From positions 1 to 64,000 of the forward strand of contig CAJUKV010000005.1 of assembly GCA_910587305.1 (NCBI GenBank): DNA of 64,000 bases, read 5' to 3'. Source of the stretch: an uncultured Lachnospiraceae bacterium. GTDB lineage: Bacteria; Bacillota; Clostridia; Lachnospirales; Lachnospiraceae. The notes beneath the pieces are model-generated. The model worked only from the letters and a program-made list of their open reading frames with translations. It had not been told where the DNA came from and made no database searches. The stretch's first letter is position 1. Each line of letters opens with the position of its first letter. Shown here piece by piece: positions 49,817 through 58,917 of the stretch. The translations under genes and the position numbers were made by a program.

Positions 49817-52087
49817 GTGGCTTCTCTGAAACAAGGCTTGAAACAGATATTGTTAAATAAACAGCATAAGGTTTATGAAAATGAGGTCGCTGCTAAAAAT
49901 TTGACTTACAATAGCTGGATAGAAGGACAGGAAAAAAAAGTAGTAGTTGAAGAACATATTGAGAATATTGATGTAAAATTTCTGGCAAATGACTCTAAAA
50001 TCTTTAAAAATGAAGGGATTAGAAAAGAAAATGACGGAAAAAATGCAGAGAGAAATGGAGTGCCAGGGGAGGAGAACAGTCGCCATATACAGGACAACGA
50101 ACAGTGTCAATGGATTAAGATTTTAGATAAAAGAAATCCGGAACAGGGCGGAAAAATCCAAATGTCCATTTTTGCGAATGAGTTTTGTCATGATATTGAA
50201 TATCACTTAAAGAATAGCATTGCAGAGGTTATTTTGATTACGTTTTATCCTGGAGAATGCAACCGAATTTCTTACCCGCTGATAGATAAAATTTTTCGGG
50301 AAAATGAAAAAATTGTCCTGGCTTATGGTGATGAGGATGTTTTGAAAGGCGGTGTGAGAGAAAAACCCTGGTTTAAACCGGACTGGTCTCCCGACCGTTT
50401 TCTGTCCTGCTTTTATTTTGGCGGACTTGTGGCAGTGCGGACTAAGGCGCTGAAGGAAACATATATCCGTTGTAAAGAAAAGGGAATATTGGAAAAGGAG
50501 CAGGGAAATGGTTGTGGAGGAACGGCATATGAAGCCGGAGAACTGTTGTACCTGCTTTTTTATGAAATGTTAAAGGCGCATAAGGCTTTTTCTAAAGGAC
50601 ATGAGTTATCAGCGGCTGTGGTATATCATATCAGACACGTGTTATTTCACAGCATAGCAAATGGATATGAACAGATACAAAACTTAAAACTTCCTGTGGT
50701 TTATGAGGGTCACACAAAAAAAAGCTGCGAGGATATGGTATCGATTATTATTCCTTCTAAAGATAACCCGGAAGTGTTATTTCATTGTATAAATTCGCTT
50801 TTTCAAAAAACAAGGTCAGAACTTTCCTTTGAAATTATTTTGGTGGATAACGGCAGTAGGGAGGAAAACAAAAAAAGGATTACGGAAGAAGTTTTTCGTT
50901 TGAATCAAATGCGGCCGGAGAAAAAGACTGCGCTTTACTTTGAGGGGTGTACCTATGTATATCATCCCATGCCCTTTAATTTTTCGGGGATGTGCAATTT
51001 AGGCGCGGCGAATGCCAGGGGAAAAATACTGTTGTTTTTAAATGACGATATGGAAATTATTCAGTCAAACTGGATGGATTTGATGGCGGAGAAGGCGGTT
51101 CTTCCTTATGCAGGGGCGGTGGGGGCAAAGCTCCTCTATCCTGATTCTGACGTCATCCAGCACGCGGGTATTACAAATTTGCGGGTGGGGCCCGCCCATA
51201 AACTGCAGTTTTTACATGATGAAGAGATTCATTATTTTGGCATGAACAGAGGCGTTCATAATATGCTGGCCGTTACAGGTGCATGTCTGATGCTTTCTAA
51301 AGATGTTTTTGACAAAGCAGGTGGATTTTGCGAAGAGCTGGCAGTGGCTTTTAATGATGTTGACCTTTGCTATACCATTCATGAGATGGGATATTATAAT
51401 ATCGTAAGAAATGACGTAACCTTTTTCCATCATGAGTCCCTGAGCAGAGGAAAGGATGGAGATTCTCCCGAAAAGCAGCGGCGTCTTATACGGGAAAGAG
51501 ATATTCTCTATGACAGGCACGGAGAGCTTTATGGGAAAGATCCTTTTTATAACCCGGGCCTTGTGACAGATATGTTGCAGACAGAGTACCTTCCGGCCTT
51601 TCATTATCAGGTAACACTTGATATGCCATGGTCCGAACCTGTTCCCCTGGACAGGACGGTTCAAAGGGCAAGGGAGGATAAGTGCCTTGTGGTGGGAATG
51701 GAATGCGCCATGGATATTTATAAATGGCGATACGGCGGGCTGCCCAAAAAGGGAAGGATTAAGGGCAGGCAGGAGGATATGGGGTATTATTTCCAGGGAT
51801 ATTCCTTTATCATTGGGTCTGATAACGCTTGTTACAAAAAAAAGTTGTTGTTGAAAAATTCTGACAGCCAAAAAATATGGAGCCTGGCGGTTGAAAGCAG
51901 ATATCGAAAAGACATTAAGGATAACTTAAAAGATCAGGTGAACGTGGAGCTGACAGGATTTGTGGCCAGAATGCGCCGGGGGCAAATACCGGAGGGAGTG
52001 TATCGGCTTGGGATGCTGGCGGAGGACAAATGCTCCACGCAAAAACTGGTTAATTGGAGCAATTGGGTGCTGGAGGTAGTAGTGTGA
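49817..52087 (+). CDS. Glycosyltransferase family 2 protein, 756 aa
   Basis: Extends the surface glycan in the cytosol. The GT2 domain occupies about residues 305-600: VSIIIPSKDNPEVLF, ILVDNGS, LLFLNDDMEII (DxD-like), VGAKLLYPDSDVIQHAG, TGACLMLSKDVF and AFNDVDLCY. The first 300 residues are unusual, with a charged Lys/Glu/Asn-rich start (to about 110) of lower GC than its neighbours and a possible accessory domain. A C-terminal 150-residue domain follows. Start GTG 49817 lies 9 nt after AAGGAGG. The stop TGA is formed by GTGTGA of element I copy F1. Confidence 0.87.
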   Translation: MASLKQGLKQILLNKQHKVYENEVAAKNLTYNSWIEGQEKKVVVEEHIENIDVKFLANDSKIFKNEGIRKENDGKNAERNGVPGEENSRHIQDNEQCQWIKILDKRNPEQGGKIQMSIFANEFCHDIEYHLKNSIAEVILITFYPGECNRISYPLIDKIFRENEKIVLAYGDEDVLKGGVREKPWFKPDWSPDRFLSCFYFGGLVAVRTKALKETYIRCKEKGILEKEQGNGCGGTAYEAGELLYLLFYEMLKAHKAFSKGHELSAAVVYHIRHVLFHSIANGYEQIQNLKLPVVYEGHTKKSCEDMVSIIIPSKDNPEVLFHCINSLFQKTRSELSFEIILVDNGSREENKKRITEEVFRLNQMRPEKKTALYFEGCTYVYHPMPFNFSGMCNLGAANARGKILLFLNDDMEIIQSNWMDLMAEKAVLPYAGAVGAKLLYPDSDVIQHAGITNLRVGPAHKLQFLHDEEIHYFGMNRGVHNMLAVTGACLMLSKDVFDKAGGFCEELAVAFNDVDLCYTIHEMGYYNIVRNDVTFFHHESLSRGKDGDSPEKQRRLIRERDILYDRHGELYGKDPFYNPGLVTDMLQTEYLPAFHYQVTLDMPWSEPVPLDRTVQRAREDKCLVVGMECAMDIYKWRYGGLPKKGRIKGRQEDMGYYFQGYSFIIGSDNACYKKKLLLKNSDSQKIWSLAVESRYRKDIKDNLKDQVNVELTGFVARMRRGQIPEGVYRLGMLAEDKCSTQKLVNWSNWVLEVVV

Positions 52088-52216
52088 AGAAAAGTTCTAA
52101 GGCGTCAAAAAACGCCGCCTAAGAACAATTAAAACTTCACACTCAGAAGAATGCCTTGAAAAACAGGCATTCTTCATCAAGATTTGTGTTGCCGCAGAGC
52201 GGCAACATGGGGGTTA
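52082..52216 (+). repeat. Interspersed element I, copy F1
   Basis: A complete copy: hairpin 1 (52082-52142, GTGTGAAG...CTTCACAC), hairpin 2 (GAAGAATGCCT / AGGCATTCTTC), hairpin 3 (TTGCCGCAGAGCGGCAA) and the tail CATGGGGGTTA. Its first bases provide the stop codon of the upstream glycosyltransferase. Confidence 0.92.
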
Positions 52217-52345
52217 GTGTGAAGAAAAGTTCTAAGATGTCAAAAAACGCCATCTAAGAACTTTTAAAGCTTGCAAAGCAAGCTATCTTCACACTCAGAA
52301 GAATACCTTGGAAAACAGGCATTCTTCATCAGGATTGGGGTTAGC
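52217..52345 (+). repeat. Interspersed element I, copy F2
   Basis: Directly follows F1. Hairpin 1 has AAGATG / CATCTA in place of AAGGCG / CGCCTA, so two base pairs have changed on both sides. An additional hairpin AGCTTGC AAA GCAAGCT is inserted before CTTCACAC. Hairpin 2 is present, hairpin 3 is missing, and the tail GGGGTTAGC leads to a GTG at 52346. Confidence 0.9.
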
Positions 52346-52384
52346 GTGAAGAAATGTATTAAAACGCTCCGGGATGGAGGAAAA

Positions 52385-54463
52385 ATGGAAGATGAAACAA
52401 AATATATACCAAGGGGTGTGAAAACGCGGGATGTTGCCGAAGAAGGAGAGATGGATTACCGCAGCGAGTATGAAAAAGAGCATCTTCGAAATGCCGACCT
52501 TGCGGGCCGGGTGGCCGATTTGGAGGCTAAGTGCGACGAGCTTACTTTTAAACTGAACAGGATCAAAGAAAATCCCTTGTGGAAAATGTCGGCGCCCCTG
52601 CGCAGGTGTATGCATTTTATCATACGTCAAAAGAACAGGCTGAAAAATTGCGGCAGTCTTCGAGGCGTCCTTGGAAAAATAAAGTATAAGGAAATCGAGC
52701 GCAGGGCGAAGGAAAATTACGGGACAAAGAGCTTTCCCACAGAAGAAGAGACAAGGCGGCGCAGGGAACATATTTTTCCTAAAATGGTAAAAGTGAGCAT
52801 ATTAGTTCCCTTATATAATACGCCGGAGGAATTTTTAAGAGAAATGATAGAGTCTGTTTTCAACCAGACTTATGTAAACTGGGAATTGTGTCTGGCGGAC
52901 GGATCGGACGAGAGCCACGCTTATGTGGAAAAGGTGGTAAGGGAGTACGAGGAGAAAGCGCGTACGATGAAAGAAAGCGTGGCAAAGAGCTATGAGTCCT
53001 CCTTACCGGATGCGCAGGAGATTGGCCCCGTCATCCGCTACCGGAAGCTTAAGCGCAACCAGGGGATTTCCGGCAACACCAATCAGTGCCTTGAGATGGC
53101 TACCGGGGAATATATCGGCCTTTTTGACCATGACGATATTCTTCACCCCAACGCGCTGTATGAGTATGTGAAGGTGATAAACGAAAAAGAGGCAGATTAC
53201 ATCTATTGCGATGAAACCACCTTTAAAAGCGGCGATATCAATAAGATGCTTACCATGCACTTTAAGCCCGACTATGCGATTGACAATCTCCGGGCAAACA
53301 ATTACATCTGTCATTTCAGCGTGTTTGCCAGAGAACTTTTGGACGGCACGGAGCTGTTCCGCTCCCGTTTTGACGGAAGCCAGGATCACGATATGATTTT
53401 GCGCCTCACCGACCGGGCAAAGAAAGTGGAACATGTTCCAAAGCTTCTATATTATTGGCGGAGCCATCCGGACAGCGTAGCGTCTAACATTGAAGCGAAG
53501 CCTTACGCCATAGAGTCGGCGAAGGGGGCGGTGGCGGATCATTTAAGAAGGCACGGGTTTGAACATTTTCAGATTACCTCCACCAGAGCCTTTGAAACCA
53601 TTTTTAAAATCCGGTATCAGATTATAGGAAGCCCGAAAATATCAATCCTCATTGCCAATAAGGATCATGCATCGGATTTAAGACGCTGCATTTCTTCCAT
53701 ATTAGAGAAGTCCACTTATGAAAATTTTGAGATCATCGTGATAGAAAATAACAGTGTGGAGGACGGAACCTTCGCATACTATGAGGAGCTTAAAGAAAAT
53801 GATAAGATAAAAGTGGTAAATTATGAGGGAGATTTCAACTATTCGGCGGTAAATAATCTGGGGGCGGCCCATGCCGGGGGAGACTATCTTCTGCTCTTAA
53901 ATAATGATGTTCAGGTTATCACGGTAAATTGGATAGAGGAAATGCTGATGTATGCCCAGCGGGAGGACGTGGGCGCAGTGGGAGCCAAGCTATATTATGG
54001 GGACAAAACCATTCAGCATGCGGGGGTGGTGCTGGGACTTGGAGCCCACAGGACGGCGGGCCACAGCCATTATGGGCAGCACAGGGATAATTTGGGCTAC
54101 ATGGGGAGGCTGTGTTATGCGCAGAATGTTTCCGCCGTGACGGGAGCCTGCCTTCTGGTGAAAAAGGCGCTTTTTGATGAGGTGGGAGGATTGGAGGAAT
54201 CCTTTGCGGTTTCCTTAAATGATATAGATTTCTGTTTAAAGCTTCGGGAAAAGGGATATTTGAATGTATTTACCCCTTTTGCAGAACTGTACCATTTTGA
54301 ATCTGTGTCCAGAGGACTAGACGATGGCGGTGAGAGGGCCGCGCGCTACAACCGGGAATCGGAACAGTTCAGGGAAAAGTGGAAGGAGGCGCTTGCAAAG
54401 GGGGATCCTTACTATAATCCCAATTTTTCCCTGGATAGAAGCGACTTTGCTTTGAAAATATAA
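52385..54463 (+). CDS. Glycosyltransferase with two GT2 domains
   Basis: 692 aa. An N-terminal acidic part and coiled coil (about 20-60) is followed by GT2 domain A (about 134-400; VSILVPLYNTPEEFL, GLFDHDDILHPNAL, GSQDHDM) and GT2 domain B (about 417-690; ISILIANKDHASDL, LLLNNDVQVI, VGAKLYYGDKTIQHAG, SLNDIDFC). Two-domain GT2 proteins of this type add two sugars or an alternating linkage, as in rhamnan synthesis. ATG 52385 lies 4 nt after GGAGG. GTG 52346 at the end of element I is an alternative start that would add 13 residues. Confidence 0.87.
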   Translation: MEDETKYIPRGVKTRDVAEEGEMDYRSEYEKEHLRNADLAGRVADLEAKCDELTFKLNRIKENPLWKMSAPLRRCMHFIIRQKNRLKNCGSLRGVLGKIKYKEIERRAKENYGTKSFPTEEETRRRREHIFPKMVKVSILVPLYNTPEEFLREMIESVFNQTYVNWELCLADGSDESHAYVEKVVREYEEKARTMKESVAKSYESSLPDAQEIGPVIRYRKLKRNQGISGNTNQCLEMATGEYIGLFDHDDILHPNALYEYVKVINEKEADYIYCDETTFKSGDINKMLTMHFKPDYAIDNLRANNYICHFSVFARELLDGTELFRSRFDGSQDHDMILRLTDRAKKVEHVPKLLYYWRSHPDSVASNIEAKPYAIESAKGAVADHLRRHGFEHFQITSTRAFETIFKIRYQIIGSPKISILIANKDHASDLRRCISSILEKSTYENFEIIVIENNSVEDGTFAYYEELKENDKIKVVNYEGDFNYSAVNNLGAAHAGGDYLLLLNNDVQVITVNWIEEMLMYAQREDVGAVGAKLYYGDKTIQHAGVVLGLGAHRTAGHSHYGQHRDNLGYMGRLCYAQNVSAVTGACLLVKKALFDEVGGLEESFAVSLNDIDFCLKLREKGYLNVFTPFAELYHFESVSRGLDDGGERAARYNRESEQFREKWKEALAKGDPYYNPNFSLDRSDFALKI

Positions 54464-54480
54464 CAATACTGTGATAGAAT
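54452..54480 (+). promoter_or_regulatory. Sigma-A-type promoter of the phosphoglucomutase gene
   Basis: TTGAAA (54452-54457) and TAGAAT (54475-54480) at 17 bp spacing, with the -35 in the last codons of the upstream gene. The 100-nt leader holds a potential hairpin (GGCTGTCATAGGG / GGAGCCTGTCC region) and ends in ACAGGAGGG. Confidence 0.7.
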
Positions 54481-54579
54481 AAAGTTACGTAATAAAAATT
54501 TGGGAAATGAAGGCTGTCATAGGGTTGTGGGGGACCACGGAGCCTGTCCCGAAATAAAATAAACAGGAGGGTTAAAAAA

Positions 54580-56301
54580 ATGAGTTACAAAGAACAGTAC
54601 AACTTCTGGCTTCAAGATGATTACTTTGATGAGAAGACCAAAGAGGAGCTTAGAGGAATTGCCGAAAATGAGAAGGAAATAGAAGATCGTTTCTATAAGG
54701 AACTGGAGTTTGGTACGGGCGGACTCAGGGGCGTAATTGGTGCAGGTACCAACCGCATGAATATTTATACGGTCAGGAAGGCAACCCAGGGACTTGCCAA
54801 TTATATTATCGCACAGGGCGGAAAAGATAAAGGCGTTGCTATCGCTTATGATTCCAGAAGAATGTCCCCCGAATTTGCGGACGAGGCGGCTCTCTGCCTT
54901 GCGGCCAACGGCATTAAGGCTTACGTGTTTGACGCGCTTCGCCCTACGCCGGAGCTTTCCTTTGCACTGCGCACACTTCACTGCATTTCCGGTATTGTGA
55001 TTACGGCAAGCCACAACCCGCCGGAGTACAACGGATATAAGGCATACTGGGAGGACGGCGCACAGGTTGCGGCTCCAAGAGACAAGGAAATCATTGCCGA
55101 GGTGAAAAAGGTAACGGACTATCATGAAGTTAAGACCATGGATAAGGATGAGGCTAAGGCGGCCGGCCTTTATCAGGTAATTGGAAAAGAAATTGACGAC
55201 GCTTACATGGTGGAACTGAAGAAACAGATTATCCATCCTGAAATCATTCAGGAAGTGGCTGACGATATTAAGATCGTATACTCTCCTTTCCATGGAACAG
55301 GAAACGTGCCTGTAAGGAGAATCCTCTCAGAGCTTGGCTTTAAGAACGTTTATGTAGTGCCTGAGCAGGAATTGCCGGATCCCGACTTTACCACACTGGA
55401 TTATCCCAATCCGGAAGATCCGAAAGCGTTTACACTGGCCCTTGCGCTGGCAAAAGAAAAGAATGCGGATATCGTGCTTGCAACGGACCCGGATGCGGAC
55501 AGACTTGGCATTTACGCTCTGGACACAAAGAGCGGCGAGTACATACCTTTTACGGGAAATATGTCCGGTATGCTGATTGCGGAGTACATTTTAAGAGAAA
55601 GAACGGCTACCAATACCATGCCGGAGAATCCTGCGCTTGTAACCACCATCGTTACGACAAACATGGCGGCCGCTATTGCAAAGGATTATAATGTTAAATT
55701 CATCGAAGTGCTCACCGGCTTTAAATATATTGGCGAGCAGATTAAATTATTTGAACAAAGCGGCTCAAACAATTATGTATTCGGCTTAGAAGAAAGCTAC
55801 GGCTGTCTGGCAGGCACACATGCAAGGGATAAAGACGCGGTTGTGGCGGTAATGTGTCTTTGCGAAATGGCCGCATGGTGTAAGAAAAACGGTATCACCG
55901 TATGGGATCAGATGTTAAAGCTTTATGAAAAATATGGATACTTTAAGGAGACCCAGTACGCAATCACCTTAAAGGGAATTGACGGTTCCAAGCAGATTGC
56001 GGAGATGATGGACAAATTAAGGGAAAATCCGCCTAAGAATTTTGGCGAGCTTACCGTGAAGGAATTCAGAGATTACGACAGGGGCGTGACAAAGAATTTG
56101 ATTACCGGAGAAGAGGGTCCTACCGGACTGCCTCAGTCCAACGTTCTGTATTTTGACCTCACCAACGATTCCTGGTGCTGCGCGCGTCCTTCCGGAACGG
56201 AGCCTAAGATTAAGTTCTACATGGGCGTAAAGGGAACCAGCCTTGCGGATGCTCAGGATAAAGTGGAAAAACTGACAGAGGCGCTGAAATCTTATCTGTA
56301 A
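54580..56301 (+). CDS. pgcA: Phosphoglucomutase / phosphomannomutase family
   Basis: Interconverts glucose-6-phosphate and glucose-1-phosphate, feeding RmlA and GlgC. 573 aa, four-domain alpha-D-phosphohexomutase of the PgcA group. The catalytic phosphoserine is Ser144 in TASHNPPEYNGYK; the metal loop DPDADRLG is near 305; the sugar loop GLEESYGCL is near 405; the phosphate-binding RPSGTEPKIK is near 545. Own promoter, strong ribosome site and terminator. The A/G-rich codon use (highly biased) suggests good expression. Confidence 0.95.
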   Translation: MSYKEQYNFWLQDDYFDEKTKEELRGIAENEKEIEDRFYKELEFGTGGLRGVIGAGTNRMNIYTVRKATQGLANYIIAQGGKDKGVAIAYDSRRMSPEFADEAALCLAANGIKAYVFDALRPTPELSFALRTLHCISGIVITASHNPPEYNGYKAYWEDGAQVAAPRDKEIIAEVKKVTDYHEVKTMDKDEAKAAGLYQVIGKEIDDAYMVELKKQIIHPEIIQEVADDIKIVYSPFHGTGNVPVRRILSELGFKNVYVVPEQELPDPDFTTLDYPNPEDPKAFTLALALAKEKNADIVLATDPDADRLGIYALDTKSGEYIPFTGNMSGMLIAEYILRERTATNTMPENPALVTTIVTTNMAAAIAKDYNVKFIEVLTGFKYIGEQIKLFEQSGSNNYVFGLEESYGCLAGTHARDKDAVVAVMCLCEMAAWCKKNGITVWDQMLKLYEKYGYFKETQYAITLKGIDGSKQIAEMMDKLRENPPKNFGELTVKEFRDYDRGVTKNLITGEEGPTGLPQSNVLYFDLTNDSWCCARPSGTEPKIKFYMGVKGTSLADAQDKVEKLTEALKSYL

Positions 56302-56346
56302 GAACAGCCTGTAAATAGCCGGGATTCGGCGCTGTATCCGAATCTG

Positions 56347-56378
56347 AAAATCGCCCTGTTTTTTGCAGGGCGATTTTT
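56347..56378 (+). terminator. Terminator of pgcA
   Basis: AAAATCGCCCTG and CAGGGCGATTTT around TTTTTTG, continuing in T. Perfect 12-bp stem. Confidence 0.93.
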
Positions 56379-56443
56379 CAAAATATAACGGCTTATATTT
56401 TATAACGGCTTGTAAGTGGCTGTATGAGGGAATACTATAAAGC

Positions 56444-56541
56444 GTGTAAACGAGATGAAGATTTTCTAAGGCGGAAGAAGACACCGCCTTAGAAAAAATA
56501 ATTTATGCATTGTTTGTGCCGTAAAGCGGCATGTGGGGAAG
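56444..56541 (+). repeat. Interspersed element I, copy G (shortened)
   Basis: GTGTAAACGAGATGAAG, arms AGATTTTCT / AGAAAAA and AAGGCGG / CCGCCTTA, then hairpin 3 (GTGCCGTAAAGCGGCATG) and GGGGAAGCGTGTAAA. Hairpin 2 is missing. It ends close to the next gene, and its 3' part reads in frame with that gene from GTG 56533. Confidence 0.8.
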
Positions 56542-56559
56542 CGTGTAAAGGGGAACGGA

Positions 56560-57939
56560 ATGGGCAAAACCATAAAGGGCAGTAACTTAAAAAAAACCAT
56601 TCATTATGTGAAAAAAAATGGAATACGAAAGACCTATTATGCCATGAAGGAACGTATGCAGATGGAAATGGCGGACGACTATACTTATAAGCCCTTAAGC
56701 GACACAGAGTTAAAAAGGCAGGAGAAGGAAGGAGAAAAGTTTTCGGTGAAGTTCAGTATCCTGGTGCCGGCCTTTGAGACAAAAGAGAAATATTTAAGAG
56801 CTATGCTGGATTCTGCCCTTAACCAGACCTACGGCAATTTTGAACTGATTTTGGCGGACGCCAGCGAATCCAATCGGGTGGAACGGGTGGTGGAGACCTA
56901 TCAGGATAAGAGGATTCTGTACAGACGCCTGAAACAAAACGCGGGAATTTCGGCCAACACCAATCAGGCGCTTATGTATGCCACGGGAGACTATGCGGGA
57001 CTGTTAGACCATGACGACGTGCTTACGCCGGACGCGCTTTATGAAATGGCGTCATGTATTGCGGAGTATGAAGCAAAAGATATTACATTACAGATGTTAT
57101 ACTCGGATGAGGACAAGTGTGATGAAAAGCAGAGCGCTTATTCCGAATTAAATCAAAAGCCGGATTTGAACTTGGATTTGCTCCTTACAAATAATTACAT
57201 CTGTCATTTTATGGTAATAAAACGTCAATTGATGCAGGAGCTTGGCTTTAGAAGCGTTTGCGACGGAGCCCAGGATTATGATATGGCCCTTCGGGTGATA
57301 AGCGCACTGTTAGGGAAGGGGAGGCGGCCCACAAAAAAGGTAGATTTGCCGGTAGCCCACATTCCAAAGGTATTATACCATTGGAGAAGCCATAGCCAGT
57401 CCACCGCAGTAAATCCGGCCAGCAAGCAGTACGCCTATGATGCGGGTAAAAGGGCTTTGGAGGATTTCTTAAGAAGCAGGGGGCTTAAGGGTGTGGTATC
57501 CCATTTAAGGCACCTTGGCTTTTACAGGGTGGATTACCAGCCGGATCTTCTCTCTAACAGGCCGGATGTGGCAGTGGTAGGGGGCAGGCTGTTAGATAAG
57601 AAAAACAGAATTACCGGGGGAATTTATACGGCTGACGGCAAACCTTTGTACATGGGGCTCCACAAAGAGTTTAGCGGCTACATGCACAGGGCGGTCTTAC
57701 AGCAGGAGGCCGAGATGGTGGATATCCGCTGCATGAAGGTATCCCGGGCCGCGGAAACGATTTTGGAGGAAATGATTGGACTGCCCTATTTGCAGCATCC
57801 CGGGACCGGGAGATTTGACTGGAGCGGGTGTTTGAATGGTAATATTGATTTTGTGGATTTGAGCAGACGGTTCTGCGAGAAAGTCAGAGAGCAGGGGTAC
57901 CGGATTGTGTGGGATCCTGCCATGACGGAGAGCAAGTAA
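56560..57939 (+). CDS. Glycosyltransferase family 2 protein
   Basis: 459 aa. GT2 domain at about 62-330: FSILVPAFETKEKYL, LILADASES, NAGISANTNQALMYATGDY, GLLDHDDVLTPDAL and GAQDYDMALRV, closely similar in layout to domain A of the two-domain enzyme at 52385. A C-terminal part (about 345-459) resembles the start of a second, unfinished domain (DVAVVGGRLLDKKNRITGG). ATG 56560 lies 7 nt after AAGGGG. The frame extends 9 codons upstream into element I (GTG 56533). Confidence 0.87.
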   Translation: MGKTIKGSNLKKTIHYVKKNGIRKTYYAMKERMQMEMADDYTYKPLSDTELKRQEKEGEKFSVKFSILVPAFETKEKYLRAMLDSALNQTYGNFELILADASESNRVERVVETYQDKRILYRRLKQNAGISANTNQALMYATGDYAGLLDHDDVLTPDALYEMASCIAEYEAKDITLQMLYSDEDKCDEKQSAYSELNQKPDLNLDLLLTNNYICHFMVIKRQLMQELGFRSVCDGAQDYDMALRVISALLGKGRRPTKKVDLPVAHIPKVLYHWRSHSQSTAVNPASKQYAYDAGKRALEDFLRSRGLKGVVSHLRHLGFYRVDYQPDLLSNRPDVAVVGGRLLDKKNRITGGIYTADGKPLYMGLHKEFSGYMHRAVLQQEAEMVDIRCMKVSRAAETILEEMIGLPYLQHPGTGRFDWSGCLNGNIDFVDLSRRFCEKVREQGYRIVWDPAMTESK

Positions 57940-57963
57940 GAGTATAGGGCGGTTTGTGTTGGA

Positions 57964-57988
57964 AACAGCCTGCTATCCGCAGGCTGTT
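57964..57988. terminator. Bidirectional hairpin between convergent genes
   Basis: AACAGCCTGC and GCAGGCTGTT, perfect 10-bp stem with loop TATCC, between the glycosyltransferase and the minus-strand regulator. Confidence 0.8.
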
Positions 57989-58019
57989 ACTCTATTCATC
58001 CATGCAGGTTCATTGCCTG

Positions 58020-58703
58020 TCATATTTTACCTTTTCTTTTATGACTCAAATAAGCCAGCATTCTCAACACTCCAAACCCCACTATTGCAATTCCTGCAAA
58101 AAAGATAAGCGCATTATGAACCGCCTGAGGCATTGCCATGCCTAATCTGATATAACAAATTGCCAGCACTGCCGCAAATACTCCGGCGCATATCACCGCT
58201 GTTACTGCATCTGTAGATGGCGTACTTTTGAATCCGAAACCCGTTTCCCAAATCCCATTATAAGTCATTATACCAATATAAATCACCCCGCCGACAAGCA
58301 AAACAACCGTTTCACCGGCAACAATCCTTAATTCTCCTGTCATAAGCAACTGAATGACTATCATTGCCGCGCAGACAACAAATGCCATACTAAATGCGAT
58401 ATTTCCGGCCTTTGTTATCTTTTCTTTTTCCAATTTGTTATAATCCGCCACTTTAGATAATGTTTCTTTCAATTCTTTTTCCATATTCCCGCTTTTCCTT
58501 TCCCCATCTAAAATTTCTTTTACTTCCACGTTGTAAAACTCTGCCGTTTGAATAAGGATACTTAATTCCGGCATATTAGTTCCTGTTTCCCACCGGGAAA
58601 TAGTTCTCCCCGATACGGAAAGAATTTCCGCAAGCTGTTCCTGTGTAAGACCTTTTTCCTTACGCAGCTCCTTAAGAAATTTTCCTATTTTTTTCGTATC
58701 CAT
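58020..58703 (-). CDS. XRE-family HTH regulator with four TM helices
   Basis: 227 aa. The N-terminal HTH (residues 8-62; LRKEKGLTQEQLAEILSVSGRTISRWETG) is followed by a charged linker and four TM helices (about 103-123, 133-152, 168-188, 197-218). A membrane-bound DNA-binding protein that could sense envelope state; the target is unknown. It is divergent from the glycosyltransferase at 58918 and may control it. The start follows AGGAGGAAAAGAG. It is the only regulator inside the polysaccharide region. Confidence 0.85.
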   Translation of the reverse strand: MDTKKIGKFLKELRKEKGLTQEQLAEILSVSGRTISRWETGTNMPELSILIQTAEFYNVEVKEILDGERKSGNMEKELKETLSKVADYNKLEKEKITKAGNIAFSMAFVVCAAMIVIQLLMTGELRIVAGETVVLLVGGVIYIGIMTYNGIWETGFGFKSTPSTDAVTAVICAGVFAAVLAICYIRLGMAMPQAVHNALIFFAGIAIVGFGVLRMLAYLSHKRKGKI

Positions 58704-58820
58704 CTCTTTTCCTCCTTTCGCCTATACGCTATCAAAAATGCTGATAATGTAACACGACACAAAACGAGAAATGCCGCAATCAGGCATGATTGTCCGGCTC
58801 AAAATTTTTATTTACGGATG

Positions 58821-58850
58821 TTGACATTGGCGGCCTTTTGAAGGTATCAT
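58821..58850 (+). promoter_or_regulatory. Sigma-A-type promoter for the glycosyltransferase at 58918
   Basis: A perfect TTGACA (58821-58826) and TATCAT (58845-58850) with 18 bp spacing, 67 bp before the start codon, in the divergent region with the XRE regulator. Confidence 0.78.
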
Positions 58851-58917
58851 GATTTTATTAAAGTTATATTTCTATTCGGCAGAGTTGTAAAAACAGAAAA
58901 GAGATAAGTCGTAAAAA

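Noticed and set aside
51212..51871. 219-codon minus-strand frame
   Set aside because: Antisense of the GT2 gene at 49817; no family features.
52271..52384. N-terminal extension of the two-domain glycosyltransferase (MQSKLSSHSEE...)
   Set aside because: The extension is read through interspersed element I copy F2; GGAGG before ATG 52385 is the better start.
54517..55293. 258-codon minus-strand frame
   Set aside because: Antisense of pgcA, whose motifs are complete; no ribosome site.
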